Shown here piece by piece: positions 1 through 5,818 of a stretch of DNA of 6,414 nt. The DNA comes from Dehalococcoidales bacterium. GTDB taxonomy: Bacteria; Chloroflexota; Dehalococcoidia; Dehalococcoidales; RBG-16-60-22. The notes under the pieces were generated by a model. The model made no database searches, was not told the origin of the DNA, and saw only the letters and a list, made by a program, of their open reading frames with translations. Each line of letters begins with the position of its first letter. Positions within the stretch are counted from its first letter, which is position 1. The stretch is from the NCBI GenBank assembly GCA_026416775.1, contig JAOAEN010000078.1, positions 1 through 6,414 of the forward strand, given 5' to 3'. The position numbers were made by a program, and so were the translations under genes.

Positions 1-182
1 GGGGGACAACGGGGGTGAGCATGAAAAACCAAACAATCGCAGACAAAACTAGATTACCCGAGGGGGATTAAGGGGGGTGAGCACAGAAAATCAGCCAGAT
101 GCAGACAAAAGCAGCCTTCCCGATGGGGACGAAGGAGGTAAGCCTAGGGAAACAACCGGGCACAATAAAAAATTCTTCCCGA
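1..182. repeat. three diverged tandem units of about 60 bp
   Basis: Three units can be aligned by eye. Each opens with a G-rich block (GGGGAC at 2, GGGGAT at 63, GGGGAC at 125) followed by a second G-run and a GTGAGC/GTAAGC motif. Units 1 and 2 then share an A-rich part with GCAGACAAAA. Units end with a TTACCCGA or CTTCCCGA motif at 54-61, 116-123 and 175-182, giving a period of 59-62 bp. Units 1 and 2 are the most alike; unit 3 is degenerate. A related single copy lies at 5759-5806. The array touches the window edge and may extend further left. It ends 6 bp before the -35 box of the next gene. No coding role is apparent. Confidence 0.7.
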
Positions 183-188
183 AATGTA

Positions 189-217
189 TTGACAGGCAGG
201 TTTTTCGGGTATACAAT
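189..217 (+). promoter_or_regulatory. sigma70-type promoter of the HTH gene
   Basis: A perfect -35 TTGACA (189-194) is followed after 17 bp by TACAAT (212-217). Transcription should begin near 223-225, leaving a leader of under 20 nt before the ATG at 242. An inverted TTGACA/TGTCAA pair (189-194 and 223-228) flanks the -10 and could be an operator, though it is short. The promoter lies inside any longer reading frame that would begin at 77, which argues for the shorter gene. Confidence 0.65.
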
Positions 218-241
218 TGCTTTGTCAAAACAATAAAAGTT

Positions 242-448
242 ATGTCAGCGCTGGAGAACTACGTCACCGTGATTGAAGCCAGCCGCCGTCTCAGGGTGCA
301 TCCGGAGACGGTAAAGCGGCTGTGCCGGCAGGGTGATCTTCCGGCGCAGAAGATCCATAATACCTGGCTCATCAACCGCGATATCCTTGATAACTTTGCC
401 GGCACCTATAACCCGCGGCGCGGTGCCCGCAGGAGGCTGATAAAGTAG
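242..448 (+). CDS. excisionase/MerR-type helix-turn-helix DNA-binding protein, 68 aa
   Basis: This small basic protein resembles the HTH_17/excisionase-family DNA-binding domain. Residues 8-27 (VTVIEASRRLRVHPETVKRL) give the helix-turn-helix. Residues 28-45, with Gly31, Pro34 and Trp42, match the wing that reads 'G-x-L-P-A-x-x-x-x-x-x-W-x-I' in this family. The tail (58-68) is Arg/Lys-rich. The frame is open back to a GTG at 77, but that stretch is the tandem repeat and a promoter sits inside it, so the ATG at 242 is preferred. No clear Shine-Dalgarno precedes it. Family members act as recombination directionality factors or as small transcription regulators. No integrase is visible here, so regulation of a neighbour is as likely as excision. 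It ends 87 bp before the surface-protein gene on the same strand. Confidence 0.75.
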   Translation: MSALENYVTVIEASRRLRVHPETVKRLCRQGDLPAQKIHNTWLINRDILDNFAGTYNPRRGARRRLIK

Positions 449-477
449 CATGGCAAACCTTCTGGTTTTACGAACGT

Positions 478-488
478 TATATATAAAG
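478..488 (+). promoter_or_regulatory. possible -10 region of the surface-protein gene
   Basis: The AT-rich stretch TATATATAAAG stands out in the 87-bp gap between the HTH gene and the surface-protein gene. It could be a -10 element (TATAAA at 482-487). No good -35 sits 16-18 bp upstream, so this would be a weak or activator-dependent promoter, or the gene is read through from the HTH promoter. A 12-bp imperfect dyad AGTCGGCTGACT (499-510) lies just downstream and is a candidate operator. Confidence 0.3.
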
Positions 489-535
489 GCGGGCTTTCAG
501 TCGGCTGACTTGCAGAAAATTTCTGGGGGGCTACC

Positions 536-2302
536 ATGAAGAAGGCAATAATGAGGATACTGGGACTGGGGATTATTGTTTCCCTGGTGCTGATGCTGTT
601 TCCGGCACTGCCGGTCTTTGCCGAAAACGACATAGATCTCAGCCCGACACAGGGGGCCGTCGGGGCAACAGTAACGGTGACCGGCGAAAATTTTGATGAC
701 TACGTTCCCACCGCTACCTATGACTATTACGCGGTCATCTACTTTGCCAAGGACAGCACCAGCTTGGGCAGGACCCTGACGGCCTACGTTGACACCTACA
801 AGCTGGTGACGGAATCCACCGACCCCATTGACACGGACGGCTCCTTTGAGGCGTCATTTCATGTCCCCTCCGCCCTCACCGATGGTTCCGATGACGAAGA
901 TGTTACCGAGGGCACCTACTACGTCTATGTAACCTTAAGAAGATATAACAACAATACCGGCGATGAGACCTACATGAACACGATCCGCGCCAAGGCCACC
1001 TTTACCGTCACTGGATCCGCAAGCATTTCCCTTTCTCCCAGTTCGGGGGCAGCCGGCAGTGATGTCACCATCAACGGCACGAGTTTTCCCGCAAGCTCCA
1101 GCCTCACCTTCAAGTTTGATGGCAGCACCGTAAGCCGTAAGTCCGGCAGTTCCTCAACCTCGAGTACCGGTACGTTTTCCAGCGTCATCACCGTACCTTC
1201 CACCGCAAGTGCAGGTTCCCATACCATCTCCGTGACCGCGGGCAGCGTCACCCGCGAGGCAACCTTCACCGTTACCGCAAGTGCCGTCCTTGACCCGCTC
1301 TCACCTTCCAGCGGCACCGCCGGCACCGATGTCACCGTGAGCGGGGCAAACTTCCCGGCAAGCACTGCCCTCACCTTCAAGTTCGATACCCAGACCATCA
1401 CCCCCAAGTCCGGCGACACCTCCACACGGGCAAGCGGCACTTTCCTTACCACGATCACCATCCCGCAGAATGCTACGGCGGGGGCACATCCCATCCCCGT
1501 CACCGCCGGCACGGCCTCGGCTTCGGCAACCTTCACTGTTACCGCGAGCCCGGAGGTCAGCATCACACCCTCCAGCGGCACTGCCGGCACCGATGTCACC
1601 GTGAGCGGGGCACATTTCCCGGCAAGCACCGCCCTCACCTTCAAGTTCGATACCCAGACCGTCACCCCCAAGTCCGGCGATGCCATCACGAATGCCCAGG
1701 GCGGGTTTAACAGTGTCCTGACCATCCCGCAGAATGCCGCTGCGGGGGTCCACAGCATATCGGTGACCGCGGGCACCAGCACCGTTGCGGTGAGCTTCAC
1801 CGTAGTCGCAACGACCCCCACCCCCACCGCAACCACACCCACGACCACCACCACGACCACCCCGACGGCAACGACACCCAGGCCCTCGGTGACAAAACCG
1901 CCGGTCACGCCGGAAATCGGCGCCAAGGAAAGGCTACCTGTGGACTTTGACTGGACGGATGTGGTGAGCGCCAATCCTCCGGTGACCTACACGCTCCAGA
2001 TTGCCACGGACAAGAACTTTACCCCCGGCTCCATCATCCTTGAGAAAAAGGGGCTCACGCAGTCCGCCTACACCCTCTCCGAGATGGACATCCCGAACCT
2101 GGCTACCCAGGCAACCTATTACTGGAGGGTCAAGGCCAGCGATACGGTAGCCCAGGACATCTGGACGACATCGGGAGAATTCTACCTTGCACCACCATTC
2201 CGCTTCCCCACTTGGGCGATATATGCCGGTGCTGTGGCAGGGGGGATCATCATTTTCCTCCTGGGCTTCTGGGTCGGGCGCCGCACCGCCTTCTACTACT
2301 AG
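536..2302 (+). CDS. secreted IPT/TIG-repeat surface protein with C-terminal membrane anchor, 588 aa
   Basis: The start at 536 follows a GGGGGG ribosome-binding run (525-530) and begins a classic Sec signal peptide: basic MKK, a hydrophobic core, and likely cleavage after VFA at residue 29. Four immunoglobulin-like IPT/TIG modules follow, at about 33-160, 163-250, 253-337 and 340-424. Each opens with an 'xSPssGxxGxdVtvxGxxFp' type motif. Modules 3 and 4 are almost identical. A Thr/Pro-rich stalk (about 425-455) leads to a fibronectin-like domain (about 462-552) with the pattern 'YTLQIATD...YYWRVKASD'. A transmembrane helix (about 559-580) and a short RR-containing tail end the protein. This is the architecture of an outward-facing, membrane-anchored adhesin or cell-surface structural protein. 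The ligand is unknown. The stop codon overlaps that of the convergent terminase gene. Confidence 0.88.
   Translation: MKKAIMRILGLGIIVSLVLMLFPALPVFAENDIDLSPTQGAVGATVTVTGENFDDYVPTATYDYYAVIYFAKDSTSLGRTLTAYVDTYKLVTESTDPIDTDGSFEASFHVPSALTDGSDDEDVTEGTYYVYVTLRRYNNNTGDETYMNTIRAKATFTVTGSASISLSPSSGAAGSDVTINGTSFPASSSLTFKFDGSTVSRKSGSSSTSSTGTFSSVITVPSTASAGSHTISVTAGSVTREATFTVTASAVLDPLSPSSGTAGTDVTVSGANFPASTALTFKFDTQTITPKSGDTSTRASGTFLTTITIPQNATAGAHPIPVTAGTASASATFTVTASPEVSITPSSGTAGTDVTVSGAHFPASTALTFKFDTQTVTPKSGDAITNAQGGFNSVLTIPQNAAAGVHSISVTAGTSTVAVSFTVVATTPTPTATTPTTTTTTTPTATTPRPSVTKPPVTPEIGAKERLPVDFDWTDVVSANPPVTYTLQIATDKNFTPGSIILEKKGLTQSAYTLSEMDIPNLATQATYYWRVKASDTVAQDIWTTSGEFYLAPPFRFPTWAIYAGAVAGGIIIFLLGFWVGRRTAFYY
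1307..1416 (+). repeat. IPT module repeat, copy 1
   Basis: This 110-bp segment of the surface-protein gene, encoding the first part of IPT module 3, recurs at 1571-1680 with about five mismatches. The offset is exactly 264 bp, or 88 codons. The other two modules are much more diverged, so this pair is probably a recent duplication or is being homogenised by recombination. Confidence 0.85.
1571..1680 (+). repeat. IPT module repeat, copy 2
   Basis: Second copy of the 110-bp segment at 1307-1416, encoding the first part of IPT module 4. The few differences change the residues after 'SGA' (Asn-Phe to His-Phe) and one Ile to Val; the other changes are silent. Confidence 0.85.
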
Positions 2303-3669
2303 GCAGTGCCTTTTGCCTGTCTCGGCTCGTAGAGGGCTGCTGCCTGTACGAGGAGTGCCAGACTCATGAGGAAGTCGTCGTGCCCCTGCGACGGCTCCAC
2401 GTAGAAGTTCATCGTCTGGCTGGGGCGGTAGACCGCCTTTGCCAGCTCCATCTGGCGGAAGAAGTCGCGGTATTCTTCGGAGCCATCGGGGCGGTACATC
2501 TTGAGCCTGCCCGAGTTTATTGCCGCAAGGAGGTTGAAGCCGAGGGTGCTTTTGCTCTGCGCGGTGAAGTGAAAGGGCACCACTCGCCCGCCCAGCGCCT
2601 TTTTCAGGAACGAAGCCACCGGCTCCCCGATGCCCGTGGCGTCCACCACTACACGTCGGCACTGCCAGATATTTCTGATGATGTCCACGAGCTGCCCGTA
2701 AAGCTCGGGATGCTTTTTGCCCACCCAGCAGTAATGCTCCACGATTTTGATCGTCGGCTCCCGTAACGGGGGCTCTTCCCCGGGAAAGGTGAGCTCCCCA
2801 ACCGTGACCACGGTGGCATCACGGCCCGAAGAGCGCCCGGCATCTTCCTCCTCGCCGGCGAGGTCGATCCCCGCCACGTAGACCGCCCCCGGGCTGCCTG
2901 AATGCCTGCGGCTGTGCTCCCCACAAAGCTGCTGTCTCTGGAGCACGCTCAGGAAATTACCGCCGCCGTGCACGGGAAGCAGGCGGTACTGCGTCATGAA
3001 AAGCGGGTGGTTTTCGCCCAGCCTTTCCCTTTCCGCAAGCACGTAGGTCCCGTAGTCCGGGCTGTACCTGGCGATCTCTTCCCAGTCATAGCGGAAGTGG
3101 CGCCGGATGCCGTCCCGCCGCTCAAGTTCAAGGTTGGTCTGCTTCACCTCCTCAAGCAGGGTGGTATCGTCCCACGTCGTCCCGTAAAGGACGGTGGTGA
3201 CGTTGGTGCTTGCCCCCATGGGCCTGAACTCCTTAGCATACTTTTCCCGGCTGACATCCTGGGCCTCATCAACCTCAAGAAGGATGTGGGCGGTATTGCC
3301 GACAACGTTTGCCGATCCATCCGCCGAAAGGAAGATGGCACGGGCATTACCCAGCCTCACGATGTAGCCGAGCTCCGCTTGCCATATCCCGTCAAAGCCG
3401 GCATCATTCGGGCGGTCTTTAAGGCGCATCATGGAGATGAGTGCCTGGGGCCTAAAAGTGGGAGCACATTTGACAATGTTACCCGGCTGCGCCATAAAGA
3501 TGGTGAGAAGCAGGACCTCAAGCTGTGCCGAAAGCTCGTTTTTTCCGCCCTGACGGGCAATCTCCACGGAAAAGGTGAGGCCCTTTTTCCCGAAGACGCT
3601 GTCAAGGATGGCGACCGCCACCTCTTTCTGGTACGGCCGCAGCTCGCTGATAGCCCTTACCGCTGCCAC
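2299..3669 (-). CDS. phage terminase large subunit (packaging ATPase and nuclease), 456 aa
   Basis: TerL proteins drive DNA into the phage head and cut concatemers. The N-terminal ATPase shows a Q-motif-like 'LRPYQKEV' (10-17), a Walker A variant 'RQGGKN' (39-44) and Walker B 'LLEVDE' (130-135) with D134/E135. A 'LYGT' coupling motif lies at 161-164. The RNase H-fold nuclease has D269 in 'AGIDLAG', D284, D343 in 'VVVDATGIG' and the final 'GHDD' (429-432). All key residues are present and there is no frameshift, so the protein should be functional. The GTG at 3669 is chosen because AGGAGG sits 6 nt upstream; the frame runs further up into the preceding gene without such a site. It follows the 120-aa gene by 13 bp. 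No portal gene follows; its TAG shares the CTAG at 2299-2302 with the stop of the convergent surface-protein gene. Confidence 0.9.
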   Translation of the reverse strand: MAAVRAISELRPYQKEVAVAILDSVFGKKGLTFSVEIARQGGKNELSAQLEVLLLTIFMAQPGNIVKCAPTFRPQALISMMRLKDRPNDAGFDGIWQAELGYIVRLGNARAIFLSADGSANVVGNTAHILLEVDEAQDVSREKYAKEFRPMGASTNVTTVLYGTTWDDTTLLEEVKQTNLELERRDGIRRHFRYDWEEIARYSPDYGTYVLAERERLGENHPLFMTQYRLLPVHGGGNFLSVLQRQQLCGEHSRRHSGSPGAVYVAGIDLAGEEEDAGRSSGRDATVVTVGELTFPGEEPPLREPTIKIVEHYCWVGKKHPELYGQLVDIIRNIWQCRRVVVDATGIGEPVASFLKKALGGRVVPFHFTAQSKSTLGFNLLAAINSGRLKMYRPDGSEEYRDFFRQMELAKAVYRPSQTMNFYVEPSQGHDDFLMSLALLVQAAALYEPRQAKGTA

Positions 3670-3682
3670 GGAGGACCTCCTG

Positions 3683-4045
3683 CTAGGTGCCGCCGAGCTT
3701 CTTCTTGAGCAGGTCGCTGCCCACATTGACCCCGAGCGGGATGGCAATATCGCGGATGACGTTGCCGATGGCTTCCTTTAATCCCCGGCGCTGGTCCTTC
3801 GTCATGCTGTACTTCGTCCTGACGAGACCGGCAATGGTGTTCGCCAACTGGATGATGAGTTTAACGTTCTCCGGGTCTTTCTCCAGGATGCTCTTGATCT
3901 TGACACGGAGCAGGGCGATCTCCTCATCGATACCGTTCACCCCTTCCGCCGCCGCAAGGTCGAGCTTTTCCGCCTCATCAAGGACCCTTGCATAAAAACG
4001 GTTCTCCGCCGGGCTAGCCCTTTGCGCGCTTTTCCTTCTTGCCAT
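3683..4045 (-). CDS. small helical protein in the small-terminase position, 120 aa
   Basis: The ATG at 4045 has GGGAGG 4 nt upstream. The protein starts with a basic segment (ARRKSAQR) and is otherwise predicted helical, with 'DEEIALLRVKIKSIL' (40-54) and a conserved-looking C-terminal stretch (about 73-108) containing 'KYSMTKDQRRGLKEAI' and 'RDIAIPLG'. I do not recognise a named domain. Its size, charge and position directly before the large terminase fit a DNA-recognition small subunit (TerS) or an accessory packaging protein, but this is inference from context. It overlaps the 48-aa ORF upstream by 32 bp and precedes the terminase start by 13 bp, so the three genes are probably one transcript with coupled translation. 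Confidence 0.75.
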   Translation of the reverse strand: MARRKSAQRASPAENRFYARVLDEAEKLDLAAAEGVNGIDEEIALLRVKIKSILEKDPENVKLIIQLANTIAGLVRTKYSMTKDQRRGLKEAIGNVIRDIAIPLGVNVGSDLLKKKLGGT

Positions 4046-4160
4046 GCTGCCTCCCGTACCGCACCCTGAAACCGTCCAGCGCCCCTGCCAGCGCCAGCAA
4101 AAGTGCACAGGCCGCCAGATCCCATCTTTCCGCCTTAAGTGCCCGGTCCAGTAGTCCCAT
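4014..4160 (-). CDS. short ORF heading the terminase operon, 48 aa
   Basis: A strong AGGAGG (4165-4170) lies 4 nt before an ATG at 4160 and the frame stays open to a TAG at 4014. The product begins MGLLDRALKAERWDLAACAL, has a hydrophobic Leu/Ala-rich middle (about 15-28), and ends in a Lys/Arg-rich tail. It could be an amphipathic helix-forming or small membrane-associated protein. Its last 32 bp overlap the start of the 120-aa gene in another frame, typical of compact phage operons and consistent with translational coupling. No family is recognised; a leader-peptide role is also possible. The good ribosome-binding site and the tight overlap are the main support. Confidence 0.6.
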   Translation of the reverse strand: MGLLDRALKAERWDLAACALLLALAGALDGFRVRYGRQHGKKEKRAKG

Positions 4161-4209
4161 GTTGCCTCCTCGCCTCAAACCAGATTTAATACCCTATCGG
4201 GCAAAGATG

Positions 4210-4239
4210 ATATTAGCACATATGTTCTATCACTTGCCA
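4210..4239 (-). promoter_or_regulatory. candidate extended -10 promoter of the terminase operon
   Basis: Read on the minus strand, TGCTAATAT (4218 down to 4210) fits an extended -10 (TGn followed by TAnnnT-like TAATAT). A weak -35, TGGCAA (4239 down to 4234), lies 18 bp upstream. Transcription would begin near 4203, giving a leader of about 43 nt before the ATG at 4160. It overlaps the dyad at 4214-4229. Confidence 0.4.
4214..4229. promoter_or_regulatory. 16-bp dyad operator resembling a Gram-positive-type LexA (Cheo) box
   Basis: On the minus strand the site reads TAGAACATATGTGCTA. Seven of eight base pairs are symmetric around the centre ACATATGT. The LexA/DinR box of Bacillus is CGAAC-N4-GTTCG, often with ATAT in the middle; here 11 of 14 positions agree with CGAACATATGTTCG and one half-site (GAAC) is perfect while the other is GTGC. 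It lies over the candidate extended -10 of the terminase operon, where a bound repressor would block transcription. Binding by LexA or by a phage repressor is inference. Confidence 0.45.
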
Positions 4240-4257
4240 GGCATTTCTGTCGCCTGT

Positions 4258-4287
4258 TTGCCATTTCCCTTCAGGGCGTTATAGAAT
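4258..4287 (+). promoter_or_regulatory. sigma70-type promoter of the zinc-ribbon/RNase HI operon
   Basis: TTGCCA (4258-4263) is followed after 18 bp by TAGAAT (4282-4287); TATAGA at 4280 with a 16-bp spacer is the alternative reading. Transcription would start around 4293-4295, so the leader before the ATG at 4302 would be under 10 nt, nearly leaderless. Confidence 0.5.
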
Positions 4288-4301
4288 ACTCCCCGGGAGC
4301 G

Positions 4302-4997
4302 ATGGTACTGCCAAGGGATCTCTTTCAGCTTCAGGAACTGGATAGCCGGATCGAGCAGGAAGAACGTGCCCTCTTTGACCGGACGGCAAGGCTGGGCAAC
4401 AGGCAGGTGCTCGACGAGGCACAGAAGCGGCTGGACGATGCAAAGGAAAGACTTGCCAGGGTCGGCCGCGAGCGCCGCGATGCCGAATGGCAGGCGGATG
4501 ACCTGCGCAGCAGGATTGCCGCCTCGGAAAAGCAGCTCTACGGCGGCAGGGTCACCAACCCCAAGGAGCTTGCCAGCCTCCAGCGCGAAGTTGAAATCAT
4601 GAAGTCCCGCCGCGACCAGATCGAAACCAGGGCGCTTGAGCTTATCGAAGCGGTGGAAAAGGTGGAAAAGGAAGTGGCCACCCTGAACGAGGAATACCGC
4701 AGGCTGGAAGAAGACTGGCAGCAGGAGCAGAAAAGGCTCAACGGGGAAGTGGAGAGGCTGAAAAGCTCCCTTGCCGAGCTGAAAGCGAAAAGAAAAGAGA
4801 TCGCCGCCCGGCTTGATGGCAACTGCCTTGACCTCTATGAAAGGCTGCGCCAGCAGAAGAAAAACGCCGTGGTCAGGGTGGAACAGGGTATCTGCAGCGC
4901 CTGCCGCATCGCACTCTCAGCAAGCCTGCTTCAGAGGGCACGCAGCGGGCAGCTCACGCAGTGCGGTACTTGCGGGCGCATCCTCTTCATCCCTTAA
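4302..4997 (+). CDS. coiled-coil C4 zinc-ribbon protein (DUF164/CT398-like), 231 aa
   Basis: The N-terminal two thirds (about 8-175) is a long charged heptad-rich helix pair, broken by 'YGGRVTNPKELASLQREVE' near 80-98, the hallmark segment of the DUF164/CT398 family. The C-terminus carries a four-cysteine zinc ribbon, CSAC (198-201) and CGTC (221-224), 19 residues apart. Length is normal for the family. Members are poorly characterised; they are thought to be nucleic-acid or protein-binding scaffolds, and an RNase HI gene follows them in actinobacteria too (Rv2229c-Rv2228c of Mycobacterium tuberculosis). GGGAG lies only 2 nt before the ATG, which is tight, but the predicted transcript start is also close, so initiation may be near-leaderless. 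The stop TAA overlaps the ribosome-binding site of the next gene. Confidence 0.9.
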   Translation: MVLPRDLFQLQELDSRIEQEERALFDRTARLGNRQVLDEAQKRLDDAKERLARVGRERRDAEWQADDLRSRIAASEKQLYGGRVTNPKELASLQREVEIMKSRRDQIETRALELIEAVEKVEKEVATLNEEYRRLEEDWQQEQKRLNGEVERLKSSLAELKAKRKEIAARLDGNCLDLYERLRQQKKNAVVRVEQGICSACRIALSASLLQRARSGQLTQCGTCGRILFIP

Positions 4998-5004
4998 GGA
5001 AAAC

Positions 5005-5412
5005 TTGAAGACGAAAAGGCTCATCATCAACGTTGATGGTGCCGCCCGCGGCAACCCGGGACCGGCAGCCATCGGGGTGATCATCCGCGATGAAGACGGT
5101 AACATCATCACCACCATCGCGCGCCGTCTTGAACCCACAACGAACAACCAGGCGGAATATCAGGCAATCATCACCGCACTGGACGAGGCAATACGGCGCG
5201 GTGCCCGCGGCGTGGTCATCCGCTCCGATTCCGAGCTCATCGTCAACCAGATAAACGGCCGCTATAAGGTCAGGAACACCGCCCTCCGCGACCTCTATCA
5301 GGAAGTGGTCAGGCTCACCGGCGTGCTGGAAAGCTTTTCCCTAGAACACGTGCCCCGCGCGGAGAATGACGAGGCAGACAGACTGGCCAACCGGGCGCTT
5401 GACGCCGGCTAG
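5005..5412 (+). CDS. rnhA: ribonuclease HI family protein, 135 aa
   Basis: RNase HI cuts the RNA strand of RNA-DNA hybrids with two metal ions, removing R-loops and primers. The catalytic acids are all visible: D11 in 'VDGAARGNPGP', E51 in 'NNQAEYQA', D75 in 'SDSELIVNQI' and D125 in 'ENDEADRLAN', with H115 nearby. The protein is short and lacks the basic protrusion of the E. coli enzyme, as in the compact archaeal/actinobacterial-like group. The start is taken as TTG at 5005: TAAGGA (4995-5000), which contains the stop codon of the zinc-ribbon gene, lies 4 nt upstream, and the domain begins at once (MKTKRLIINVDG). An upstream ATG in this frame would only add residues translated out of frame from the zinc-ribbon gene. 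The pair is surely co-transcribed and coupled. Confidence 0.9.
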   Translation: MKTKRLIINVDGAARGNPGPAAIGVIIRDEDGNIITTIARRLEPTTNNQAEYQAIITALDEAIRRGARGVVIRSDSELIVNQINGRYKVRNTALRDLYQEVVRLTGVLESFSLEHVPRAENDEADRLANRALDAG

Positions 5413-5660
5413 CCCCCTGCGGGAAGTGCAAGGGAGGCAAGGGCGGAGAAAGCGGATTTTGCCCTTCCATCTGACCTGCCCCGTCACCACTCAGCCGAAT
5501 CTACCAATCCTGGATGACGGGAGTAAAGGAGGAGCAAAACCCACCCTTAAAAAATCTTCCCCTTTGCAAACGGGTTTGACCATCAAAAATTGAAGTGGAG
5601 TAATAATAGAGGGGGCGAAGCCATTCTCCATATCCACCCCCCACATAGCTAATTAACGAG

Positions 5661-5685
5661 TCTGCCGTGTGGAGTCAAGGGCAGA
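5661..5685. repeat. 6-bp inverted repeat, possible hairpin
   Basis: TCTGCC (5661-5666) and GGCAGA (5680-5685) can pair around a 13-nt loop. A short C/T-rich run with TTTTT follows at 5700, some 14 nt away, which is too far for a textbook terminator. Function unknown. Confidence 0.35.
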
Positions 5686-5704
5686 CACCCTCTCTCCTAT
5701 TTTT

Positions 5705-5762
5705 CCCCTTCTCACATTAACCGACTCTGCCAATCTCGTCGATATTCCTGCGTGAGAAGGGG
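5705..5762. repeat. 11-bp perfect inverted repeat, 36-bp spacer
   Basis: CCCCTTCTCAC (5705-5715) is the exact reverse complement of GTGAGAAGGGG (5752-5762). The right arm runs into the first G-block of the dispersed repeat copy at 5759. It could mark the end of a small intergenic element or form a stem in RNA. Confidence 0.5.
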
Positions 5763-5806
5763 ATTAAGGGGATGGGCACAGGAAATCGGCCAGATGCAAG
5801 CAAAAA
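5759..5806 (+). repeat. dispersed copy of the left-end tandem repeat
   Basis: This segment aligns with unit 2 of the array (62-110). Shared landmarks in order are GGGGATTAAGGGG, a GGGCACAG/GAGCACAG block, AAATC, GCCAGATGCA and CAAAA, with a one- or two-base gap and few mismatches. Like the array at the left end, it sits just upstream of a promoter -35 box, here at 5819. Confidence 0.75.
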
Positions 5807-5818
5807 CCGTGCAATCTG

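Larger units (their letters stand above)
5413..5818. other. gene-free intergenic region between RNase HI and rnpB
   Basis: No convincing gene was seen here; the open frames lack ribosome-binding sites and family resemblance. The start holds a weak stem, AAGGGC/GCCCTT (5439-5444 and 5461-5466), without a following T-run, so it is a poor terminator candidate. Further on are a TCTGCC/GGCAGA hairpin (5661-5666 with 5680-5685), an 11-bp perfect inverted repeat (5705-5715 with 5752-5762) and a dispersed repeat copy (5759-5806). Confidence 0.6.

Noticed and set aside
1..77. G-quadruplex from the G-runs in the tandem repeat
   Set aside because: The runs come in pairs about 45 bp apart, so four tracts with short loops are not available.
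77..241. N-terminal extension of the HTH protein from a GTG at 77
   Set aside because: This part is the tandem repeat, has no domain resemblance, and a good promoter (189-217) lies inside it; the HTH domain begins right after the ATG at 242.
970..1974. Long minus-strand open frame (334 codons) inside the surface-protein gene
   Set aside because: Its Val/Thr-rich, repetitive product mirrors the Thr/Ser-rich repeats on the other strand; no ribosome-binding site or known domain. It is a shadow frame.
3670..3680. GGAGGACCTCC palindrome at the terminase ribosome-binding site as a regulatory hairpin
   Set aside because: The arms are separated by one base, so they cannot fold back in one RNA; it is more simply a strong Shine-Dalgarno with a chance complement.
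2902..3708. Long plus-strand open frame (268 codons) opposite the terminase
   Set aside because: The terminase frame has all catalytic motifs and a strong ribosome-binding site; the opposite frame shows no domain and no start signal.
4813..5004. N-terminal extension of RNase HI from an ATG at 4813
   Set aside because: It overlaps the zinc-ribbon coding sequence including its cysteine motifs, and the RNase H domain starts immediately after the TTG at 5005, which has a placed ribosome-binding site.
5366..5593. Possible small gene downstream of RNase HI
   Set aside because: It starts inside the RNase HI gene in another frame, has no ribosome-binding site, and has no recognisable composition.
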